Positions 15,588 through 23,731 of a stretch of DNA of 64,000 nucleotides are shown one piece after another. Source of the stretch: Thermopolyspora sp040678635 (GTDB lineage Bacteria > Actinomycetota > Actinomycetes > Streptosporangiales > Streptosporangiaceae); assembly GCF_040678635.1 (NCBI RefSeq), contig NZ_JBFATZ010000004.1, positions 372,001 through 436,000 of the forward strand. The letters run 5' to 3'. Within the stretch, counting starts at the first letter, position 1; the number at the start of each line of letters is the position of its first letter. The translations under genes and the position numbers were made by a program. The notes below the pieces were generated by a model that saw only the letters and a list, made by a program, of their open reading frames with translations, did not search any database and had not been told where the DNA came from.

Positions 15588-17746
15588 CGCGGGCCGCGGC
15601 CGTCCGCACTGTCCCCGGAGGACAACAATCCCGCCGCGGCGTCGTCCGCGAGGAAACTCGGCCGCCCCGGCTCAAGCAGCCGCAGGGCGTACAGCGCCAG
15701 GAACATCTGGAAACGCAGGCTCGGCGAGGAGAACCGGCCGCCGGTGAGCGCGTCGATCCGCGCCAGCCGGTACTTGAGCGTGTTGACGTGCACGAACAGC
15801 GCGTCGGCGACGGCCCGCAGCCCGCCCTGCAGGCAGTGGTACGCCTCCAGGGTGCGCACCAGCTCGCCGCCGGAGACGGCGTCGTGGTCGAGCAGCGGGC
15901 CGAGCTGCTCGGTGACGAACGCGCGCCAGGCCGTCTCGTCGAGTTCCAGCAGCAGGCCGTAGACGCCGAGCCGACTCACGTCGACGGGGGCGCGGTGGCC
16001 AAGCCGGCGCCCCAGGTCGGCGGCGAGCGCGGCCCGGCGGACGGCGGCGCGGAACCCGTTCGGCCACACCACCGGGGCCCCGCAGCCGACCCCGACCGCG
16101 TCCGAGCGCGTGAGCGCGCCGAGGCTCCGCGCGGCGGCCCGCGCACGCGCCTCGACGTCGCCGGCCTCCTCGTCCACCAGCGCGAGGATCCCGTGCGGGC
16201 GCAGGAAGATGACGACCTGCGGCGGCTCCCCCAGCGCGCGCCGTACGGTCTGCGCCCGGCTGCGCGCGGCGAGCGTGCCGTCCTCGCCCGCCCCGTCGTA
16301 GACGAACCAGACCGGCCGGTACGGCCGGGCCAGGTTGAGCCCGACCAGGCTCGCCCGGGGCAGCGCCTCGCGCGGGTCCACGTCGTCGTCGGCGAGCAGC
16401 AGATCAAGGACGTCGCCCCGCAGCCGGGACTCCACCTCGAAGGCGGCCTTCCACTTGGCGAGTTCGAGCGCGATGACGTGCGCGACGACGGCGAGGTCGT
16501 CCTCCGGCGGCGGGGACGGGCCGACGAGCAGGCGGCCCGGCGGGGCCTCGACCGGGTGCAGCGGCAGGTCGGCCGACACCTCGCCGGTGACGGTGCCGGC
16601 GAGCGGCGCGCCGAACCCGTCGACGACGCCGATCGGCGTGCCGCAGACGGCGCTCGCCTCGGCGACGAGCGCCTCCAGGCCGCGGTCGTTCAGGACGAAC
16701 GAGACGAGGCGGTCGTAGAGCCCGGGTTCGGCCGCGCCGCGCTCGGCGTGCTCGGCGTGCTCGGCGTTGGACCCGGACGGGGTCTGCGGAAGGCGTTCCA
16801 GCGCGAGGCCGAGTTGCTCGGCGACGCTGCCGAGGTAGTGCCGCACGGCCGGATCCCGCCAGGTCGAGGCGCCGTCGGCGGACAGCAGGGCGAGCGCCCC
16901 GCAGGTGTCGCCGTCGCGGCCGAGCGGCAGGACGAACACGGCCTGGTCGGATCCGGCCTGGCCGGACCCGGTTTGGTCGAGGACCGTACCGCCGCGCAGC
17001 GCCGCCGCGAGGCGGGGGTGCACCTCGCCGCCGCCATCGGGCGCGACGAGGACCGGCTCGGCACCGTCGGCGTACAGCGCGATCGCCGCCTCGGCCTCGG
17101 GGAGCGCGACGGCGAGTTCGGCGAGCACCCGGACGCAGACCTCGGTCCGGCCGCCCGAGGCGGCCACCATGCCGCTCAGCGTGGACAGCAGGGTGGGGCC
17201 GCGCAGCCGCAGCGACAGGCGGCCGTCGCTGCGGTAGCGGGCGAGGTAGCGGGCGACCTCGTCGGCGAGCCCGCGCAGCAGGTCCCGGTCGGCGGGGCCG
17301 TAGCCGCGCGGGCCCGCGGTCTGCACGTTGAGCACGCCGAGCAGTTCGCCGCGGTGGCAGACGGGCACCGCGAGGATCGACCGGTAGCGGCTTTGGTCGA
17401 AGCCGGGGATGATCTTGAACTGGGGTTCGTCCGTGACGTCCGCCGCGGACACGGGCGAGCGCCGCAGGGCCGCCTCCCCGCTGATCCCCTCGCCCAACGC
17501 GAGGGTGACGAACCCGATGGCCGACCGGGCCAGCCCGTGCGTCGCGGCCAGGACCAGCCGCTCCCGGTCGCGATCGTACGCGTACAGGGTGGCGACGTCG
17601 GTGCCCATGCGGCGGGCGATGCGGGCGACCACCGACTGCAGGCCCTCGTCGACCTCGAGGCCGTCGATCTCGTGGAGCGCCAGCAAGCCCCGGTTCCCGC
17701 CCTGCCGCCGCCGACGGCGTGAGCGCCGCCTGGTCATCTCCGCCAT
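15584..17746 (-). CDS. GAF-domain PucR/CdaR-type transcriptional regulator
   Basis: 720 residues. Residues about 30-170 form a GAF sensor (LQSVVARIARRMGTDVATLYAYDRDRERLVLAATHG; GEISGEAALRRSPVSAADVTDEPQF reads in the same domain). A long middle region follows, with a GGDEF-like/CdaR fold part. The C-terminus carries the PucR helix-turn-helix (GLRAVADALFVHVNTLKYRLARIDALTG). It is the first gene of the eight-gene operon and overlaps the acetamidase start (stop 15584, ATG 15587), so it is likely an autoregulating activator that senses the operon's substrate. Confidence 0.88.
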   Translation of the reverse strand: MAEMTRRRSRRRRRQGGNRGLLALHEIDGLEVDEGLQSVVARIARRMGTDVATLYAYDRDRERLVLAATHGLARSAIGFVTLALGEGISGEAALRRSPVSAADVTDEPQFKIIPGFDQSRYRSILAVPVCHRGELLGVLNVQTAGPRGYGPADRDLLRGLADEVARYLARYRSDGRLSLRLRGPTLLSTLSGMVAASGGRTEVCVRVLAELAVALPEAEAAIALYADGAEPVLVAPDGGGEVHPRLAAALRGGTVLDQTGSGQAGSDQAVFVLPLGRDGDTCGALALLSADGASTWRDPAVRHYLGSVAEQLGLALERLPQTPSGSNAEHAEHAERGAAEPGLYDRLVSFVLNDRGLEALVAEASAVCGTPIGVVDGFGAPLAGTVTGEVSADLPLHPVEAPPGRLLVGPSPPPEDDLAVVAHVIALELAKWKAAFEVESRLRGDVLDLLLADDDVDPREALPRASLVGLNLARPYRPVWFVYDGAGEDGTLAARSRAQTVRRALGEPPQVVIFLRPHGILALVDEEAGDVEARARAAARSLGALTRSDAVGVGCGAPVVWPNGFRAAVRRAALAADLGRRLGHRAPVDVSRLGVYGLLLELDETAWRAFVTEQLGPLLDHDAVSGGELVRTLEAYHCLQGGLRAVADALFVHVNTLKYRLARIDALTGGRFSSPSLRFQMFLALYALRLLEPGRPSFLADDAAAGLLSSGDSADGRGPR

Positions 17747-17831
17747 AACGGCAAAGTACGCAAAACGTATTGCTCGTATATTTCTGCGGTGTTAGCGCTT
17801 GATTCGGGGAGGATTCAGGGCAAACCCAAAC

Positions 17832-18077
17832 TCAGCCGAGCTGGGCGAACGCGGCCTTGACCAGTTCGTCCACCTCCGGGAAGCGTCCCTGCTCGGCCTT
17901 GGAGAACAACACGGTGTCCCCGAGGGCCACCTCGTAGACGCCTCCGGTGCCCGGCACGAGCGTCAGCCCCGCGACCGACTCCGCCAGCGGCCGGAGCAGT
18001 TCGGCCGCCTGCCACAGCGCCCTCGGCAGGTAGTCGCACGGGACGCAGTACGTGATCGTTATCGATGGCTTGTCCAT
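17832..18077 (-). CDS. SelT/SelW/SelH-type (Rdx family) thioredoxin-fold protein
   Basis: 81 residues. The N-terminal strand ITITYCVPCDYLPRALWQAAELL contains the redox CxxC (C-V-P-C); selenoprotein W has Cys-x-x-Sec here and this is the all-cysteine form. The C-terminal FPEVDELVKAAFAQLG matches the family end. ATG 18077 is chosen because the upstream frame has no family similarity. It is a small cytosolic redox protein of unknown partner, separate from the divergent GntR gene. Confidence 0.85.
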   Translation of the reverse strand: MDKPSITITYCVPCDYLPRALWQAAELLRPLAESVAGLTLVPGTGGVYEVALGDTVLFSKAEQGRFPEVDELVKAAFAQLG

Positions 18078-18174
18078 GCGCCCGACGCTACGAACGCCGC
18101 CCGCCGCGCGATATGTCCCCGCCGGACAAGACGGCGTCGGCATGGTTGGCCTTGGGGTTGGTTAGGGTGCTGGC

Positions 18175-18915
18175 ATGCGCAGGCGGAGTCAGGGTGCCGG
18201 GCGGAAGGCGCAGAGCCTCACCGACCGTCTGGAGAAGGTGCTCGAAGGCGCGGCCAGGGACGGGCAGCCGATGCCCGGCGAACCCGCCCTCGTGTCATCC
18301 CTGTCGGCGAGCAGGCCCGCCGTGCGCGAGGCGCTGATCCGACTGGAGGAGCGCGGCTACCTGCGCCGCCGCCAGGGGGCGAGCACGGTCGTCAACCGAT
18401 CCGCCCTGGACATCCCGGCCCGCTTCGACGAGCAGATGGAGCAGTCCGAGCTGATCGCCTCGATGGGACGCACCCCTCGCGTCGAGGTCGTCTCCCACGC
18501 CACCCGCATGATCACCCCCGAGGAGTCCGACGCGTACGGCGTGCCGCCGGAGACGAAGGCGCTGACCACCACGAAGATCTGGTACGCCGACGAGGTCCCG
18601 GTCATGCTCGCCACCGACACCGTCCCGATCCCACACGGCTCGGCCCCTCCGGACGGCATCGACCCCGCCATGTCCCTGTTCGACCTGGCCGAACTGGTCG
18701 GCGGCGAACGCGTCGAATGGGAGATCGCCTGGCCCGGCGCCGACGCCCTCGACGACGAGAGCTCCCGCCTCCTCCGCCGCCCCCTCGGCGAACCCGCCCT
18801 CACCCTCCGCCTGACCGGCGTCCGCCACAGCGGCGCCACCGCCTACTGGGCCTCCGAGGCCCACGTCCGCGACGCCTTCCGTTACGCCCTCGTCCGCTCC
18901 GTCCGCCGCATTTGA
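18175..18915 (+). CDS. GntR family regulator with UTRA domain (HutC type)
   Basis: 246 residues. The N-terminal winged HTH reads SLTDRLEKVLEGAARDGQPMPGEPALVSSLSASRPAVREALIRLEERGYLRRRQGASTVV. The C-terminal UTRA effector domain includes TTTKIWYADEVPVMLATDTVP and ends LRLTGVRHSGATAYWASEAHVRDAFRYALV. Neighbouring genes for an amidase and a ureidoglycolate lyase make a ureide or amide effector plausible. A shortened copy of its own 3' end lies directly downstream. Confidence 0.88.
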   Translation: MRRRSQGAGRKAQSLTDRLEKVLEGAARDGQPMPGEPALVSSLSASRPAVREALIRLEERGYLRRRQGASTVVNRSALDIPARFDEQMEQSELIASMGRTPRVEVVSHATRMITPEESDAYGVPPETKALTTTKIWYADEVPVMLATDTVPIPHGSAPPDGIDPAMSLFDLAELVGGERVEWEIAWPGADALDDESSRLLRRPLGEPALTLRLTGVRHSGATAYWASEAHVRDAFRYALVRSVRRI

Positions 18916-18916
18916 C

Positions 18917-19006
18917 CCCGGCACGGACGCCCTCGACCAGGAGAGCTCCCGCCCCCTCGGCGAACCCACCCTCACCCTCCACCTGACCGGCGTCCGCCGC
19001 ATCTGA
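18917..19006 (+). repeat. Partial duplicate of the GntR gene 3' end
   Basis: The 90 bases after the GntR stop repeat sequence from 18733 to the gene end: the CCCGGCRC...GACGCCCTCGAC stretch, GAGAGCTCCCGC, CCCCTCGGCGAACCC and CTGACCGGCGTCCGCC all recur, ending in GCATCTGA like the GCATTTGA of the real gene. About ten bases and a later internal segment are missing. It is non-functional duplicated DNA ending just before the convergent amidase gene. Confidence 0.85.
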
Positions 19007-19022
19007 CTCCGCCGGGCCCGTG

Positions 19023-20606
19023 TCAGTCCGGCAGGAGCGACACGTGCGCCAGTTCGACCTTCCACCCGTCCGCGTGGCGGACCCACGTCTGGGTCTGGCG
19101 TCCCCGTCGCCCCGAGCCGGTACGCGTGAACTCGGTGGCGGCGACGCCCACGCCCGGGGCGATCAGCCGCACGTCGTAGCGGAGGAGTTCGCGTTCCAGG
19201 TCGGTGGCCGGGCGGGAGCGGCGGAAGGCGGCGATCTCGTCGGCGCCGTAGGCGGCGTCCGCCGGGCCGTACCGGATGGTGTGCGGGCCCGGGGCGAACA
19301 GGTCGATGAGGACCGGGACGTCGTTGGTGACCAGCGCCTCCTCGTAGCGGTAGAAGGCGGTGAGGAGCTCCTCGCGCTCGGCGTCCGGGGGCTCGGGCAG
19401 CCAGGCGGCGGGGACCGCCTCGGCGAGGTCGAGGAGCAGCCGGTCCGCGCCGGGCGGGCCGAGCAGCGAGACGCCGACGGGGGCGCCGTCGGCGTCCTGG
19501 GCCAGCGGCAGGCCGATGACGGGGGCGCCGGTGAGGCCGGCGAGGCTGGTCAGCCGCATGGTGTGGGTTCGGACCAGTTCGTTGGCCGCCAGCGCGTCGG
19601 GGTCTGCGGCCACCAGCGGGTCGCGGAGCGGGGCGGCCCCGGCGGCGCTCGGCAGCACGATGACCGCGCCCTCCGCGAGGAGGTGGTTGAGGCGCGCGGC
19701 GAGTTCGGCCCGCCGTCGCCGGGCCTCGGCGAGCGTGATCGCGCCGGTCGTCGCCCCGGCGCGGAACCTGGCCTCGATCTCGGGGGCGAGCGCGCCCGGG
19801 TTCGCCTCGATCCAGGCGCCGTGCTCCGCCCACGCCTCGGCGGCCTGGATGGTGCGGAACACCGTGAGCCATTCGTGCAGCGGCGTGCCGAGGGAGGTGC
19901 GGCGCAGCGGCAGCGACCAGGCGTCGGCGAGCCGGCCCGCGCAGTGCGTGATCGCCGACGCGACGTCGGCGGGGACCTCGGCCAGGGTCTCGTCGAGCAC
20001 GACGACCCCGGCGGGGGACAGCGTGTCCGGCGCGGGCGGCAGCAGGACGCGGCCGACGTCGGCGGCGGTGCGGACGTCGGCCGCGAACCAGCCGACGGTG
20101 TCGAAGGACGGCGCGAGCGGGAGCACGCCGTCGAGCGGCAGGGCCCCGTGGGTGGGCCGTACCCCGACGAGGCCGCAGTAGGAGGCGGGCACCCGGACCG
20201 AGCCCCCGGTGTCGGTGCCGAGCGCGAACGGGACCAGCCCGGCGGCCACGGCGGCGGCGGATCCGCTGGAGGAGCCGCCCGTGACCCGGTCGGGGCAGCG
20301 GGGGTTCACCGGGACCGGATAGTGGCGGTTGATCCCGCTGAGGCTGAACGCCAGTTCGTCGGTCTGCGTCTTGCCGGCGCAGGCCGCCCCGGCGGCGAGG
20401 AGCGCGGCCACCACCGGGGCGTCGTGCTCGGCCGGTTTCCGCTCGGCGAGCAGCGCCGGATTGCCGCCGCCGGTGGTCTGACCGGCCACGTCGATGAGGT
20501 CCTTGACGGCGAACACACGACCGCTAAGCGGGCCGGTCGGCGTGCCCGGCCCGGCCGGGCGCAGGATGCGCGGACCCACCCGGAGCGCGTTCCACTGGTC
20601 GCCCAT
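19023..20606 (-). CDS. Amidase-signature hydrolase fused to a C-terminal AtzH/NTF2-like domain
   Basis: 527 residues. The amidase-signature part (about 25-400) shows the catalytic lysine in FAVKDLIDVAG (K35), the GGSSSGSAAAVAAG loop (111-124) with the cis-serine, and GTDTGGSVRVPASYCGLVG with nucleophile S137. The last about 120 residues (EELLTAFYRYEEALVTNDVPVLIDLFAPGPHTIRYGP...HVSLLPD) form an NTF2-like domain of the AtzH/HpxZ (DUF3225) type, usually a separate protein in s-triazine or oxalurate pathways. It likely hydrolyses a ureide or acyl-urea amide. It is divergent from ureidoglycolate lyase, sharing a promoter region. Confidence 0.88.
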   Translation of the reverse strand: MGDQWNALRVGPRILRPAGPGTPTGPLSGRVFAVKDLIDVAGQTTGGGNPALLAERKPAEHDAPVVAALLAAGAACAGKTQTDELAFSLSGINRHYPVPVNPRCPDRVTGGSSSGSAAAVAAGLVPFALGTDTGGSVRVPASYCGLVGVRPTHGALPLDGVLPLAPSFDTVGWFAADVRTAADVGRVLLPPAPDTLSPAGVVVLDETLAEVPADVASAITHCAGRLADAWSLPLRRTSLGTPLHEWLTVFRTIQAAEAWAEHGAWIEANPGALAPEIEARFRAGATTGAITLAEARRRRAELAARLNHLLAEGAVIVLPSAAGAAPLRDPLVAADPDALAANELVRTHTMRLTSLAGLTGAPVIGLPLAQDADGAPVGVSLLGPPGADRLLLDLAEAVPAAWLPEPPDAEREELLTAFYRYEEALVTNDVPVLIDLFAPGPHTIRYGPADAAYGADEIAAFRRSRPATDLERELLRYDVRLIAPGVGVAATEFTRTGSGRRGRQTQTWVRHADGWKVELAHVSLLPD

Positions 20607-20654
20607 GAGCGAGACCTCCTTCGATCCGGTTACGCCACCACTCCTACCACAACA

Positions 20655-20663
20655 TGTCTGACA
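20655..20663. promoter_or_regulatory. Short dyad in the amidase/ureidoglycolate-lyase intergenic region
   Basis: TGTCTGACA, flanked by A and A on the plus strand, resembles the TNGTNNNACNA core of GntR-family operators. It lies in the 107-bp divergent promoter, 51 bases before the lyase start. Linking it to the nearby GntR protein is a guess. Confidence 0.35.
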
Positions 20664-20713
20664 AGTGCTACGGTCGATCGCGTGCCAGCCACTCCTCCGA
20701 GCCCGGAGACGCC

Positions 20714-21223
20714 ATGACGACCCTCACCACCCACCGGATCACCGCCCGGCCGCTCACCCCGGAGGCGTTCGAGCCCTTCGGCGCCGTGCTGGCCGCGACG
20801 CCGGACGGCGCCCTGTTCAGCGAGCAGGAGGCGCTGCTCGACCTGTCCCGCGGCACCCCGCGCTTCTACGTGATGTCCCTGACCGACAAGCCCCCCGCGT
20901 TCACCGGCATCACCCGGCACCGGGCGGTCACCCAGGCGCTCGCCGCGGTGGGCGGGCGGCCGTGGCTGCTCGCGGTCGCGCCGCCGTACAACGTGGACGA
21001 CCCCGACGCCGTGCCGAGCCTCGACGACATCACGGCCTTCCGGATCCCGGGGGACGTGGCGGTGCTGCTGCGCCGCGGCACCTGGCATTCCGGGCCGTTC
21101 TTCGACGGCGAGCAGATGTCGTTCTTCAACCTCGAACTCGCCGACACCAACCAGGTCGATCACCACACCTACCGGCTCGATCGCGAGCTCGGCGTCAAAT
21201 GCGAGGTGGTCGCGCCGTCCTAG
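20714..21223 (+). CDS. Ureidoglycolate lyase family protein
   Basis: 169 residues of the AllA-type cupin fold: TARPLTPEAFEPFGAVLAA, PFYVMSL-like FYVMSLTDKP, ITRHRAVTQALAAVGGRPWLLAVAPP, FRIPGDVAVLLRRGTWHSGPFFDG and NLELADTNQVDHHTYRLD. The known reaction splits ureidoglycolate to glyoxylate and urea. ATG 20714 begins at the family's N-terminus. Together with the divergent amidase and the urease cluster 25 kb away it fits ureide nitrogen salvage; no allantoinase or allantoicase is present in this window. Confidence 0.83.
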   Translation: MTTLTTHRITARPLTPEAFEPFGAVLAATPDGALFSEQEALLDLSRGTPRFYVMSLTDKPPAFTGITRHRAVTQALAAVGGRPWLLAVAPPYNVDDPDAVPSLDDITAFRIPGDVAVLLRRGTWHSGPFFDGEQMSFFNLELADTNQVDHHTYRLDRELGVKCEVVAPS

Positions 21224-21511
21224 AACGCCCGGACGTACCCGGCGAACCGCGCTTTTCGCCGGGGCCGCATCCTCCATCGGCCGACGCCATGCTCTCGGCG
21301 GCCCGCAGGAGCCGGTCGGCGGCCTGATGGACCAGCGCTCACGCGCTCACCGGCGGGCACGACATCCCATCGGCGCATCAAGACCCCTGACCACCGGCGA
21401 GGGCACGGTCTGACCATAGGACCCAAGCAGCGGTCCAGGCGGCGAGAGTGCGTACTCACCAGCGGCTGCCGGGCACCGAGTCCGCCTGCAGACCGCCCCC
21501 GGTGGCTCCCA

Positions 21512-22456
21512 TCAGGCGGCGGCGGTCTCGCGGGCGCGCCACCAGGCGATGGTCTCGGTGAGGCCCTCGTCCAGCGGCGTCGGGGTCATGCCGAAGGTGG
21601 CCTGGAAGGCCGAGGAGTCCAGCAGGTAGGGCCGGTCGAACTGGTAGCGGGTCTCCCCCAGCTCCCGCATCATCGGTGACACCAGCCCGGCCGTACGGCG
21701 CAGCCACTCGGGCAGCACCTGGATCCGAGGCGCCGGAGCGCCCGTCAGCTCGCTCACCCGTTCGGCGACCGCCCGGGCGGTGACGGCGGGAGCGGTGGGG
21801 ATGTGCCAGGGCCGGCCCCAGGCGCGCTCGTCCACGGCGGCGATCTCCAGCGCGCGGGCCACGTCGGGCGCGTACGTCCAACTGTGCGGCTGGTCCGGGT
21901 CGCCGACGAACAGCGCGGGCCGGCCGGCCAGCAGCCTGGGGATGAAGCGTTCGCCCAGGTGCGACTGGTCGAGGCAGCCGGGCCCGTAGTAGTCGGAGCC
22001 GCGTACCTCCACGACCCTGACCCTGCCCGCCTCGTGCGCGGCGAGCGCGTCGGCCCACATCCGGGCGCGGACGCGGCCCTTGACGCCGGTGGCGGCGAGC
22101 GGCAGGTCCTCGGTGAGCGGGCCGTCGTGGGGGCCGTAGCCGTACAGGTTGCCGAGGATGACCAGGACGGCCCCGGACGTCTCGGCCGCGGACAGCATCG
22201 AGGCGGCCATGGGCGGCCAGTCCGTCTGCCAGCGCCAGTAGCGCGGGTTGACGCAGTTGAACAGGGCGTCGGCGCCCTTGGTGAGCTCGGCGAGGCGCTC
22301 GGCGTCGGCGACGTCGGCGGCGACGCGGCGGATGCCCGGCGCTTTCGGGCCGGAGCCCGACCGGGTGACGACGGTGACCTCGTGGCCGCCCCCGGCGAGC
22401 CTCTCGGCCAGGTGCGAGCCGATCTGGCCGGCTCCGGCGATGACGTAGGTGCTCAT
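21512..22456 (-). CDS. NAD-dependent epimerase/dehydratase family protein
   Basis: 314-residue Rossmann-fold SDR of the extended type. The nucleotide site VIAGAGQIGSHLAERLAGGGHEVTVVTRSG is at the N-terminus (Gly-rich GxGxxG variant). Later text YGYGPHDGPLTEDLPLAATGVKGRVRARMWADALAAH and VRGSDYYGPG resembles NAD-dependent epimerases. The catalytic YxxxK is not obvious; RMWADAL occupies its place, so activity may differ from sugar epimerases. It follows the DUF2568 gene by 33 bases and shares the TetR-controlled promoter region. Confidence 0.83.
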   Translation of the reverse strand: MSTYVIAGAGQIGSHLAERLAGGGHEVTVVTRSGSGPKAPGIRRVAADVADAERLAELTKGADALFNCVNPRYWRWQTDWPPMAASMLSAAETSGAVLVILGNLYGYGPHDGPLTEDLPLAATGVKGRVRARMWADALAAHEAGRVRVVEVRGSDYYGPGCLDQSHLGERFIPRLLAGRPALFVGDPDQPHSWTYAPDVARALEIAAVDERAWGRPWHIPTAPAVTARAVAERVSELTGAPAPRIQVLPEWLRRTAGLVSPMMRELGETRYQFDRPYLLDSSAFQATFGMTPTPLDEGLTETIAWWRARETAAA

Positions 22457-22489
22457 GTGGTTTCCTTTCCGGTACGGGCGCTCGCGTGG

Positions 22490-22846
22490 TCACCGCCAGG
22501 CGAGCCCGCCGTGCCAGGTGATCCTGAGTGCGGCGTTGACGAGGTACAGAGCGGTGAAAACGGCGGCCGCGGCGGGCGACCCGGCGGCGATCAGGGCCAC
22601 GGCCCCGCCGCCGAACCAGGCGATCTCAAGGCCCGCCCGCGCGAGGCCGCGCAGCCGGACTCTCGCTTTCGGCGCGGCGAGGAGTCCCCACACCGTGGCG
22701 AACAGCAGCGGACCGCCGAGCCCGGCGAGCAGCTTGACCGGCAACGCGGCGGCCAGGGTGAAGCCCCAGCGGCCCACGGCCAGGTAGACGGCGATCTCCA
22801 GCAGGAACATCAGGCCGAGATTGGCGCCTTTCGCCATGTCGCGCAT
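22490..22846 (-). CDS. DUF2568 (YrdB family) membrane protein
   Basis: 118 residues with four hydrophobic segments (LMFLLEIAVYLAVG, LLAGLGGPLLFATVWGLLAA, LEIAWFGGGAVALIAAG, VFTALYLVNAAL) and the family pattern WGLLAAPKARVRL. ATG 22846 has AAGGGAG five bases upstream. It is the first gene after a double TetR-type operator, followed by the epimerase gene. Function of the family is unknown. Confidence 0.85.
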   Translation of the reverse strand: MRDMAKGANLGLMFLLEIAVYLAVGRWGFTLAAALPVKLLAGLGGPLLFATVWGLLAAPKARVRLRGLARAGLEIAWFGGGAVALIAAGSPAAAAVFTALYLVNAALRITWHGGLAWR

Positions 22847-22877
22847 CGCGACTCCCTTGATTCCACCGCTCCGTTAC

Positions 22878-22925
22878 GAGAGCAATGCTCTCTTATTGGA
22901 GCAGGAGTGTCAAGAGCAGTGCTCT
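22878..22925. promoter_or_regulatory. Pair of TetR-type palindromic operators
   Basis: GAGAGCAATGCTCTC at 22878-22892 and AGAGCAGTGCTCT at 22913-22925 are both exact odd-length palindromes with the same AGAGCA half-site. Their centres are 34 bases apart, in the divergent promoter of the DUF2568-epimerase operon and the TetR gene. The adjacent TetR protein is the natural binder. Confidence 0.8.
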
Positions 22926-22966
22926 CGTTTATTGCCAGCGCTCTCCATCGGGGTAGGATGCCGGGC

Positions 22967-23674
22967 ATGAGCGCGAGCCGTACCGCACGGGAAAGAGCCA
23001 GGGCCGAGCTGACCCGGGAGATCAAGGACGCCGCGCGGCGGCAACTCGCCGTGGAGGGGGCGGCAGGCCTGTCCCTGCGGGCGGTGGCGCGCGAACTGGG
23101 CATGGTGTCCTCGGCGATGTACCGATATTTCCCCAGCCGGGATGATCTGCTCACCGCGCTGATCATCGAGGCGTTCGAGGCCGTCGGCGACGCGGTGGAG
23201 GCGGCGGACGCGACCCGCCCCCGCGAGGACCTGATCGGGCGGTGGCTGGCCTGCTGCCGTGCGGTACGCGAATGGGCGCTGGCCCACCCGCACGAGTACG
23301 CGCTCATCCACGGCACCCCCGTGCCCGGCTACGTGGCCCCCCAGGACACGGCGGCCCCCGCCGCACGCCCCGGGGTGGTGCTCGCGGGCGTGATGCGCGA
23401 CGCCGCCGCCGCGGGCGTGCTCGCGCCGTTCACCGGCCTGCCGCCCGCGCCCCCCTCGTTCGCGCGGGACGCGGACCGCCTGCGCGAGCAGATCTTCCCA
23501 CCGGTCGGCGACGACGTGATCCTGCGCGCCCTGATCGCCTGGACGTGGATCTACGGGGCGGTCAGCTTCGAACTGTTCGGCATGTACAACACCGTCATCT
23601 CCGATCCGGCGCAGGCCTTCGACCATGGCGTCCTGTGCATGGCCCGGATGGTCGGCCTGCCGCTCCCGCAGTAG
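22967..23674 (+). CDS. TetR/AcrR family regulator with WHG-type C-terminal domain
   Basis: 235 residues. The HTH is AARRQLAVEGAAGLSLRAVARELGMVSSAMYRYFPSRDDLL (about 27-70). The C-terminal segment IAWTWIYGAVSFELFGMYN is the conserved core of this TetR subfamily. ATG 22967 has AGGA eight bases upstream; ATG 22958 is a possible longer start. It probably controls the divergent DUF2568-epimerase pair and itself through the double operator. A truncated relative of its 3' end occurs at 30.9-31.1 kb. Confidence 0.9.
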   Translation: MSASRTARERARAELTREIKDAARRQLAVEGAAGLSLRAVARELGMVSSAMYRYFPSRDDLLTALIIEAFEAVGDAVEAADATRPREDLIGRWLACCRAVREWALAHPHEYALIHGTPVPGYVAPQDTAAPAARPGVVLAGVMRDAAAAGVLAPFTGLPPAPPSFARDADRLREQIFPPVGDDVILRALIAWTWIYGAVSFELFGMYNTVISDPAQAFDHGVLCMARMVGLPLPQ

Positions 23675-23731
23675 CCGCGGCATCGACAGCGGGGGGCTCA
23701 GGAGCCCGCCGCCGCCCCTGGCGCATGCGGG

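Noticed and set aside
21224..21511. Small minus-strand frame (79 codons) after the ureidoglycolate lyase
   Set aside because: Arg/Pro-rich, no motif, and it overlaps the lyase 3' end. I see nothing else in this spacer.
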